Shown: positions 15,242 to 20,716 of the stretch, in pieces | Position numbering within the stretch: the first letter of the stretch is position 1 | Layout: each line of letters begins with the position of its first letter | NCBI GenBank assembly: GCA_964527995.1 | Contig: CAZGRP010000069.1 | Span: 1-20,716, forward strand | Direction of reading: 5' to 3' | From: CAZGRP01 sp964527995 | GTDB taxonomy: Bacteria; Zhuqueibacterota; Zhuqueibacteria; Oceanimicrobiales; CAZGRP01 | Length of the DNA stretch: 20,716 nucleotides | Program-made: the position numbers and the translations under genes | Notes under the pieces: model-generated | Told to the model about the DNA's origin: nothing | The model's database searches: none | What the model saw: only the letters and a program-made list of their open reading frames with translations

Positions 15242-17494
15242 TCAGTTGAGCAAATCAAAGATGTGACTGTATTTGACGATCAGGCTTCGATTGCGGGTCG
15301 GCAGCACGATGCCCTCCAGGTCGCGTGTCTCGTTGAAGACAACGAAGAGGCCTGTATTGGCCGCGTGCAGCCATCCGAAACGCAGATTGGTCGACCAGAC
15401 GTCGACACGGTCGTTGTACTGCAGCAACCCTTGGACGAAAATCCGCGGCGTAAACGAGTATGAGATGCGAGCTCGCACCAGGTTGGTGACGAAACTCCCC
15501 CATGGCAGGTGGATATCGTTCCGGTTCCAGCTCAGTTCGGTGTTGAAGGTGTCTCCCAGGCGCATTCTCATGGTGGGGATCGCCGAGATCCGATGGCCGC
15601 CAAAGAAGCCGCCGATGTTGGCATGAACGCGGAAGCTCAACCAGGCTCCCTGGTTGGTGAAGCCCACGAGCTGCGTCTCCATGTGGTCATAAGTTCCGGC
15701 CGGCACCACCACGCCCGGGAAGATCTCGAACGGCTCGGTCACGCCTTCGCGCGTGAAGTTGACGCCGGTGTGCAGCTCGTAGCCGTTCTTCCATTCGAAA
15801 TGGTTATGAAAGTGCAGGAATCCTGTCTCCTGGAAGCCCTGGAAGTTCCAGAAGCCACGGAAGGAGACATGCGGCCGAAGCTCCTGCAGCCCGAAAAAGC
15901 GCCGCGGCCGAATACGCCGCATGATCAGGAACTCGGGTTTGCGGAACCCTTTTCGTTGCAGGAATCCCACTTCGGGGTTGAAGTTGTCGGCGACCTCCGT
16001 GTATCCTGCCACCAGCATCCACCCCTGCGAGTCGTACCTGCCGGCGAGCTTGAGCGCGTGCTGATCGCCGCGCATGCCGGGCGTCCAGGTCCGTGCCAGG
16101 AAACCCGATACCAGCCCGAACTTCCCGATTCCCCAGCGGCCATCGGCAGCGAAGGTACGGTTGTAGTCGTTGTCGGCTGCCTGGCGCCCGGTGCCCTGCC
16201 GGTTCACAAAAATCATTCCGACGGCGGAACGATTCGGGAGCTCCTGGCGGACGCGGACGACGGTGAAATTGTTCGCCTGAATCACTCCTGCCACGGCTTC
16301 GGTCTGCATGTTGAGCAGGCCGACGCTGGCCGGTCCCACCTTTCCGGAGACACGGATGCCACCGACGATAGGTACGGCCCCGCCGTCCGGTGCGATGCCG
16401 ATGCGCCGGCTGAAGAACATCTCGACCTCGCCAGGGCTGCCGACAGCGAACAGTCCGGCATTCTCCAGGAAGAAAGGACGCTTCTCAGGGAAAAACAGAT
16501 TGAACCGGTTCAGGTTGATCTGCTGCTCGTCGACTTCCACCTGGGCGAAGTCGGTGTTGTAGGTGGCGTCCAGGGTCAGGCTCGGCGTGATGCCGTATTT
16601 CAGGTCGAACCCTGCGTTTCGCTGCCAGTCTGGACGGCTCTGTTGGGTGAAGTCGCGGCGGACCTCGCCGAGAACGTAGGGCGTGAGCTTCAGATTGCGC
16701 TGGTTGCGAATCTCAATCCCAGTGAGCAGACCAGCCATAGACAGACGGTAGAGATCGAACTGGCGTGGCAGCGGCGCCCAGAAAGCGGTTTCCTTGCGGC
16801 GACGAATGTTGCGCTGGAAGTTGACACCCCAGGTCTGGGACGCGCCCCTGCCGTAGCGCAGGGTTCGAAACGGAATGGCGAACTCGGCACTCCAGCCGAA
16901 GTCACCGACCTGGGTGCGCACCTCCCACGAGGCATCCCAGTTGATGTTGAAGCCACCCCCAGAGCCACCGCGCTGGCGTCTGCCGCCGAAACTGGTTCCA
17001 ACCCCTTCGTTGGTGACCTGTCCGTCGTACTCGATGCCGGCGGGGTTGGTGCCAAACACAAAGCCGTTCAGGCGGTCGTGGTAGGTGTCGAGAATGATTT
17101 GGAAGCTGTCGGTTTCGTCCAGGGGAGCGTCACGGCGGCTATCGGAAACGATGATGGCTTCCGGCCGGCGATCGTAGCAGATGACGCCGAAGTAGATCGC
17201 CTCGGTTGTGTAGACAATGCGGACCTCGGTTCGCTCCGAGGCGGGCTGGCCCGCGTCCGGTCTGGTCTGCCAGAAGCCGGTGGTTGGTTTGGCGCGGGCC
17301 CACGCCGGGTCTTTCAGCACATCGCCGTCCACAGCCGGCGGAGTCTGCACGCGGGTGGCGATTACGACACGTGTGGTCGGTGTGAGCTGATCGTGGGTCG
17401 GGCTCGCCGGCGGAGCCTGGGCGTAGAGTTTAGAAGAGAAAATGCTAAAGGCTGCCGCTGCCAGCAACCGGCAGCCAAAACGCAAATAAACCAA
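15242..17494 (-). CDS. CBM9-like / DUF5916 protein with outer-membrane beta-barrel
   Basis: The frame opens at TTG (17494) with GGAGG 7 nt upstream, giving 750 residues. Residues 1-25 are a signal peptide (KLYA-Q). Residues about 43-240 form a beta-sandwich of the carbohydrate-binding family 9 / DOMON type: a VDGDVLKDPAWARA motif at 55-68, then DETDSFQIILDTYHD (126-140) and WSAEFAIPFRTLRY (201-214). From about 250 to the end the sequence is rich in alternating hydrophobic beta strands and aromatic residues and ends YSHIFDLLN, as expected for an outer-membrane barrel (DUF5916). FFPEKRPFFLENAG (about 333-346) is a conserved family signature as I recall it. The function of the family is not established; a surface binding or uptake role is a guess. 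It begins 20 nt after the amidohydrolase stop, so they form an operon. Confidence 0.88.
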   Translation of the reverse strand: MVYLRFGCRLLAAAAFSIFSSKLYAQAPPASPTHDQLTPTTRVVIATRVQTPPAVDGDVLKDPAWARAKPTTGFWQTRPDAGQPASERTEVRIVYTTEAIYFGVICYDRRPEAIIVSDSRRDAPLDETDSFQIILDTYHDRLNGFVFGTNPAGIEYDGQVTNEGVGTSFGGRRQRGGSGGGFNINWDASWEVRTQVGDFGWSAEFAIPFRTLRYGRGASQTWGVNFQRNIRRRKETAFWAPLPRQFDLYRLSMAGLLTGIEIRNQRNLKLTPYVLGEVRRDFTQQSRPDWQRNAGFDLKYGITPSLTLDATYNTDFAQVEVDEQQINLNRFNLFFPEKRPFFLENAGLFAVGSPGEVEMFFSRRIGIAPDGGAVPIVGGIRVSGKVGPASVGLLNMQTEAVAGVIQANNFTVVRVRQELPNRSAVGMIFVNRQGTGRQAADNDYNRTFAADGRWGIGKFGLVSGFLARTWTPGMRGDQHALKLAGRYDSQGWMLVAGYTEVADNFNPEVGFLQRKGFRKPEFLIMRRIRPRRFFGLQELRPHVSFRGFWNFQGFQETGFLHFHNHFEWKNGYELHTGVNFTREGVTEPFEIFPGVVVPAGTYDHMETQLVGFTNQGAWLSFRVHANIGGFFGGHRISAIPTMRMRLGDTFNTELSWNRNDIHLPWGSFVTNLVRARISYSFTPRIFVQGLLQYNDRVDVWSTNLRFGWLHAANTGLFVVFNETRDLEGIVLPTRNRSLIVKYSHIFDLLN

Positions 17495-17506
17495 AGCAAA
17501 ACCTCC
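17495..17506 (-). promoter_or_regulatory. Ribosome site that selects a TTG start
   Basis: On the minus strand GGAGG (17506-17502) is followed by TTTTGCT and then TTG at 17494. No ATG or GTG is placed this well at the head of the frame, and the TTG opens directly into a signal peptide, so TTG is the likely start of the DUF5916 gene. Confidence 0.65.
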
Positions 17507-17514
17507 GGTCTCGG

Positions 17515-19167
17515 TTATCTCGTTTTCAATCGCAACACTTTCCCCGGCCGCACCCCCGTGACCTGGCCGTTGAGGAGCACCGCCCTGCCGGCTACGAACA
17601 CGTGACGCACTCCGACCGCATACTGATGCGGATTCGCAAAGGTGGCGCGGTCGATAATCGAGGCCGGGTCAAGGACGGCGATGTCGGCCACGGCCCCGAC
17701 TTTGAGGATGCCACGGTCCTTCAAGCCGATGCGCCAGGCCGGCAGGCTGGTCATCTTGCGGATCGCTTCGCTGAAAGAGAGGAGTCTTTTCTCGCGGACA
17801 TACCGGCCGAGCACTCGCGCGAAGGTGCCGTAGTTGCGCGGATGCGGTACCCCGACTCCAGGCTCGACGATGCCTCCGTCCGAGGCGATCATGGTGTAGG
17901 GATATTTCATGATTCGCTCGACGTCCTCTTCGGCCATGGCGTGGAAGATGCCCTGGAAGCCGCCCTTCTCCTGCAGTTCCATCGCCAGTTCCGCGGCGTT
18001 GTCCATGGTCACCGGCTGGCCGCGATCTTTCAGGATGTCTGCCAGGCTCTTGCCGTCCAGCGAGGGGTCCCAGCGGCAGTGCGCGACCACGACATTGGCC
18101 GGATCGTTGCCACCGCGGTCCTCGATCAAATTGAACAGAATGGCTTTCTTGATCCGCGCCCGTGTCTCGGGGTCGTGTAGACGGGTGTTCAGCGCCGCCG
18201 AATCGCCCTCCAGGCTCCAGGCCGGGAACAGAATCGCCAGACCGGTGCTCGAGGCGGTGTACGGGTATTGGTCGATGGTTACGTCGATGCCACGGGCGCG
18301 GGCGCGCTCGACCATGGCCAGGGTCTCCACGCTCTTGCCCCACATCTTGGCGCCAATCACTTTGTGATGGGTGATCTGCGTCGGCAAGCCGCCCTCTTTG
18401 CCGATACGGATGGTCTCGGCGACGCTCTTCAGCAGCCCCAGACCCTCATCGCGCATGTGGCTGATGTAGATGCCGCCATGTCTCGCTGCCACTTTGGCCA
18501 GCTCGATCACCTCTTCAGTGGTGGCGTAGGCTCCAGGGATGTACTTGAGCCCGGAGGACAGGCCGAAGGCACCATCAAGCATGGCCGAGTCCACCATCGC
18601 TTTCATCAGCTCAAGCTCGGTGGCGGTTGGCGCGCGATTCTGGTTGCCGAGCACCCGCTGGCGGATCGTGTTGTGGCCGACAAAGGTGCCGAAGTTGATG
18701 GCTGCGGGCAGGGCTTCCAGGCGTGCCAGGTACTCGCCAATCGGGTACGGCGAAAATCCGTCCGGGCCGCTGATCACGGTGGTGACTCCCTGGCGCAGAT
18801 AGTTCTCGGCCAGGGGGCGGCGAAAGATGCCGGATTGTTCCGGCCGCGACCGAGCGGCGTGGCTGTGGATATCAATGAAGCCGGGCACCAAAGCGAGACC
18901 GCCAACATCGAGGCGTAACCCGGCGCGTTTGCCCCTGAGGTCGCCGATGGCGGCGATGCGCCCGCCGCGGATGCCGATGTCGGCGATCACCGAGTCGCTG
19001 CCCGTACCGTCGTAAATCGTCCCTCCGGCCAGGATGACGGTGAAAATGGAATCGTGGGCGGTAGTCGTCTGGGCCTGCACCGGCAAGCTGTTACCGCTAC
19101 CTGCGATTACGAGTGCGAGAAGAAGGAACTGATGTCGAGAGAAGCGCTTCGTAGACCCTGAAATCAC
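17515..19167 (-). CDS. Exported D-aminoacylase-like amidohydrolase (second paralogue)
   Basis: A GTG at 19167 with GGAGG 8 nt upstream gives 550 residues opening MISGSTKRFSRHQF, a signal peptide cut near VQA32-Q. An ATG at 19182 would overlap that ribosome site and adds only charged residues, so GTG is preferred. The body is an N-acyl-D-amino-acid deacylase-type amidohydrolase: PGFIDIHSH (95-103; metal His101 and His103), ISHMRDEG (235-242, His237), THHK (266-269), IASDGG (425-430, Asp428), HPRNYG (440-445) and a C-terminal strand with ADIAVLDP. Relatives release D-amino acids from N-acyl-D-amino acids. The usual Asn-Cys-Gly with bridging Cys is GPDG here (Asp136). It is a paralogue of the gene at 279-1970, which keeps the later His and Asp residues but lacks HxH. 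It lies 92 nt behind the M20 gene and 20 nt before the DUF5916 gene. Confidence 0.88.
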   Translation of the reverse strand: MISGSTKRFSRHQFLLLALVIAGSGNSLPVQAQTTTAHDSIFTVILAGGTIYDGTGSDSVIADIGIRGGRIAAIGDLRGKRAGLRLDVGGLALVPGFIDIHSHAARSRPEQSGIFRRPLAENYLRQGVTTVISGPDGFSPYPIGEYLARLEALPAAINFGTFVGHNTIRQRVLGNQNRAPTATELELMKAMVDSAMLDGAFGLSSGLKYIPGAYATTEEVIELAKVAARHGGIYISHMRDEGLGLLKSVAETIRIGKEGGLPTQITHHKVIGAKMWGKSVETLAMVERARARGIDVTIDQYPYTASSTGLAILFPAWSLEGDSAALNTRLHDPETRARIKKAILFNLIEDRGGNDPANVVVAHCRWDPSLDGKSLADILKDRGQPVTMDNAAELAMELQEKGGFQGIFHAMAEEDVERIMKYPYTMIASDGGIVEPGVGVPHPRNYGTFARVLGRYVREKRLLSFSEAIRKMTSLPAWRIGLKDRGILKVGAVADIAVLDPASIIDRATFANPHQYAVGVRHVFVAGRAVLLNGQVTGVRPGKVLRLKTR

Positions 19168-19180
19168 TTTGATTTCCTCC
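19168..19180 (-). promoter_or_regulatory. Ribosome site that selects a GTG start
   Basis: Minus-strand GGAGG (19180-19176) plus an 8-nt spacer AAATCAAA leads to GTG at 19167. The ATG at 19182 overlaps this site and has only a GGAGGG 11 nt away, so the GTG is the better start for the amidohydrolase. Confidence 0.6.
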
Positions 19181-19259
19181 ATACACTGGGACGCCCTCCC
19201 ATCCAACGCCCTGGCCCCGCCAAAGGTTCTTTGGTTTTGCTCCCTACTGCAGATTCTTT

Positions 19260-20585
19260 TCAGTCAAGGCCGGCTCGGTCAATTTTTAGGATCGTCTGCA
19301 GCAGGACGTTGGCGCCGTTGGCCATGGCCTCGGGGCGCGTGTACTCCTTGGGCGAATGGCTGATGCCACCGACGCTGGGGACGAAGATCATTCCGGTCGG
19401 TGCGATGCGGGCCATGTCCTGGGCATCGTGTCCGGCGCCGCTGGGCATGAGCAGATAGCTGAGGCCCAGGTCTTTTGCCGACTCAGCGATGAGGCGGCGC
19501 AGGCGCGGGTCGGTGGGTGCGGGCACGGCCGTGACGTCGAGAAGCTTGAAGGTGATGCGCGTGCCGCTCTGCCGGGCAATTTTGGCGGCCTCCGCTTGAA
19601 TCATGTTGAACAGAGAGTCAATCTTGGCTGCCGATAGATCGCGCAGCTCGAGACTCATGACCACTCGGCCAGGGATGACGTTCGGCGCTCCAGGCTCTGC
19701 CTTGATGCGACCGACCGTGCCGACCTGGCGGCCTGGAACGCTGGTGACCACCTTGTTGACAGCGATAATCAGACGGGCGGCGGCCAGGAGGGCGTCTTTG
19801 CGTTGGTCCATCGGTGTTGTACCGGCGTGGTTGGCAAAACCTTCGATTGTGACATCCCACCACTTGATACCGACGATGCCCTCGACGACGCCGATGTCGA
19901 TGCCTCTCGAATCGAGGATGCCGCCCTGTTCAACGTGCAGCTCGAGGAAGGCCTCGAAGTCCGCTTTCCGCCGTTGGGCTTCATCGAGCCGGTCTGGGTT
20001 GCCGCCGATGTAGCGGATGCCGTCGCGGATGGTCTTGCCACTGTGGCTCACCACTTCAAGGGCGTCGGGCGTCAGGTCGCCGATGATGGCACGGCTGCCG
20101 ACAAGGCCTCCCTCTTCGTCGGAGAAGACCAGCACCTCCAGCGGGTGGCGCGTGATGACCTGGTTTTCCTGGAGCACCTGGACACATTCGATGGCCGAGA
20201 TGACGCCGACGTCGCCGTCGTAGTTGCCGCCGTGGGGCACCGAGTCGGCGTGCGAGCCGAAGGCGATCACCGGCTTCCGCGGATCGCTCCCCCGGCGGCG
20301 ACCGATGATGTTGCCGGCAGCGTCGATGCGGACCTCCAGCCCGGCCTGGCGCATCAACGAAATGATGTATTTTCGTCCCTGGACATCGGCATCGCTGAAC
20401 GCCACCCGGCTGACACCGCCTTCCGGGTTGCGGCCGAACCTGGACAGCTCCTGGATGCGCTGCTGGATCCTTTCGGCGTTGACGCGGAGACTGGTGAGGG
20501 TTATCTCTTTTGTCTGGGGCTGCGCGCTTTGGACCATCCACACCATAAGGCCGATCGCCAGTGCCCATGTTCCCTTCATTTTCAT
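19260..20585 (-). CDS. Exported M20 family amidohydrolase (N-carbamoyl-L-amino-acid hydrolase / allantoate amidohydrolase type)
   Basis: The ATG at 20585 has AGGAG 8 nt upstream and gives 441 residues; the longer frame to 20693 runs through the upstream hairpin and has no ribosome site. Residues 1-24 look like a signal peptide (MKMKGTWALAIGLMVWMVQS, cut near AQPQ). The metal ligands of the binuclear M20 carbamoylase group are visible: His112 (SHADS), Asp123 (YDGD), Glu157/Glu158 (SDEEGG), His217 (ELHVEQG) and His410 (ISHSP), with SGAGHDAQDM (382-391) as signature. The dimerisation domain carries ANHAGTTPMDQRKDA (251-265). Relatives such as AmaB, HyuC and allantoate amidohydrolase cut N-carbamoyl or ureido bonds to give an amino acid, ammonia and CO2. 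Those are usually cytosolic, so an exported copy is odd. N-carbamoyl-amino acids or another amide could be the substrate. It is the first gene of the window's right-hand group. Confidence 0.9.
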   Translation of the reverse strand: MKMKGTWALAIGLMVWMVQSAQPQTKEITLTSLRVNAERIQQRIQELSRFGRNPEGGVSRVAFSDADVQGRKYIISLMRQAGLEVRIDAAGNIIGRRRGSDPRKPVIAFGSHADSVPHGGNYDGDVGVISAIECVQVLQENQVITRHPLEVLVFSDEEGGLVGSRAIIGDLTPDALEVVSHSGKTIRDGIRYIGGNPDRLDEAQRRKADFEAFLELHVEQGGILDSRGIDIGVVEGIVGIKWWDVTIEGFANHAGTTPMDQRKDALLAAARLIIAVNKVVTSVPGRQVGTVGRIKAEPGAPNVIPGRVVMSLELRDLSAAKIDSLFNMIQAEAAKIARQSGTRITFKLLDVTAVPAPTDPRLRRLIAESAKDLGLSYLLMPSGAGHDAQDMARIAPTGMIFVPSVGGISHSPKEYTRPEAMANGANVLLQTILKIDRAGLD

Positions 20586-20651
20586 GACGGTTGCTCCTGT
20601 GTTGTCATTAGCGGTGATTTGAGTCCGCGATCCCTGACCGGGGTGGTTTTC

Positions 20652-20678
20652 ACACCTCGTCCTGCCTACACCTCGTCC
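20652..20678. repeat. Two 11-bp direct repeats (ACACCTCGTCC)
   Basis: ACACCTCGTCC occurs at 20652-20662 and again at 20668-20678, a 16-bp period. The second copy runs into the hairpin at 20674-20698. On the minus strand they lie 67-94 nt upstream of the M20 start, so they could be regulator binding sites or a short duplication. Confidence 0.4.
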
Positions 20679-20698
20679 ATGGATTGCATCCATGGACG
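20674..20698. repeat. Perfect 11-bp hairpin upstream of the M20 gene
   Basis: CGTCCATGGAT (20674-20684) and ATCCATGGACG (20688-20698) are perfect inverted repeats with a 3-nt loop. The 131-nt region from 20586 to the edge holds no gene; it contains this hairpin, the direct repeats and the M20 ribosome site. The hairpin has no T-run in the minus direction, so an operator, a REP-like unit or the 3' end of an unseen gene's transcript are all possible. Confidence 0.5.
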
Positions 20699-20716
20699 CC
20701 AGTTGGACGGGGAACT

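Noticed and set aside
15509..17605. Plus-strand 698-codon open frame opposite the DUF5916 gene
   Set aside because: Its product has no recognisable domain, while the opposite strand encodes a well-supported protein with signal peptide and family motifs. Long antisense frames are common in GC-rich coding DNA.
20586..20693. 36-residue N-terminal extension of the M20 enzyme
   Set aside because: It would translate the hairpin and direct repeats; the ATG at 20585 has AGGAG at 8 nt and opens a signal peptide.
1..20716. CRISPR array, tRNA, rRNA, insertion sequence, phage genes or defence system
   Set aside because: No regularly spaced repeats, tRNA cloverleaf, transposase or phage motifs were seen; all large frames are explained by metabolic or peptidase genes.

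Overview
The window looks like a chromosomal fragment from a GC-rich Gram-negative bacterium. An Acidobacteriota-type genome (or a neighbouring phylum such as Aminicenantes or Gemmatimonadota) fits best. The reasons are the mix of an exported tricorn protease, a CBM9/DUF5916 outer-membrane-type protein, D-aminoacylase-like amidohydrolases and S9/M1 peptidases, all behind strong GGAGG ribosome sites, plus a dispersed GTCATTCCGA-type intergenic repeat. This assignment is inference from gene families; no rRNA or tRNA is present.

All eleven genes lie on the minus strand, so transcription runs from the right edge to the left. In that order: an exported M20 amidohydrolase/carbamoylase (20585-19260); an exported D-aminoacylase-like amidohydrolase (19167-17515) with a DUF5916 barrel protein 20 nt behind it (17494-15242); a 321-nt gap; an M1 metallopeptidase (14920-12878) tightly coupled to a six-helix membrane protein (12866-11916); an S9 peptidase (11790-9646); a 386-nt gap holding a 177-bp inverted-repeat element; a lipoprotein fusing a penicillin-binding-type serine hydrolase to a VanX-like D-Ala-D-Ala dipeptidase (9259-6902); an exported tricorn-type S41 protease (6782-3516) with a cytosolic PLP-dependent decarboxylase 24 nt behind it (3491-2064); a second, lipoprotein D-aminoacylase-like protein (1970-279); and the first 45 codons of an exported DppA-like (M55) D-aminopeptidase (137 to beyond the left edge).

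The genes read as a cell-envelope peptide and amino-acid salvage locus. S9, M1 and tricorn enzymes would degrade oligopeptides. Four proteins point to D-amino-acid chemistry: two D-aminoacylase-like proteins, the VanX-type domain and the DppA-like D-aminopeptidase. Peptidoglycan stem peptides or D-residue-containing peptides are therefore a plausible substrate class. The M20 enzyme would hydrolyse N-carbamoyl or related amide bonds. The decarboxylase is the only enzyme here without an export signal and would act on amino acids already taken up. No transporter, regulator, tRNA, rRNA, CRISPR array, phage gene or insertion sequence was seen.

The most interesting points are the serine hydrolase-VanX fusion, the two amidohydrolase paralogues that have lost different parts of the metal site, the export signals on enzyme types that are usually cytosolic (DppA, M20 carbamoylase, tricorn), and the 177-bp inverted-repeat element.
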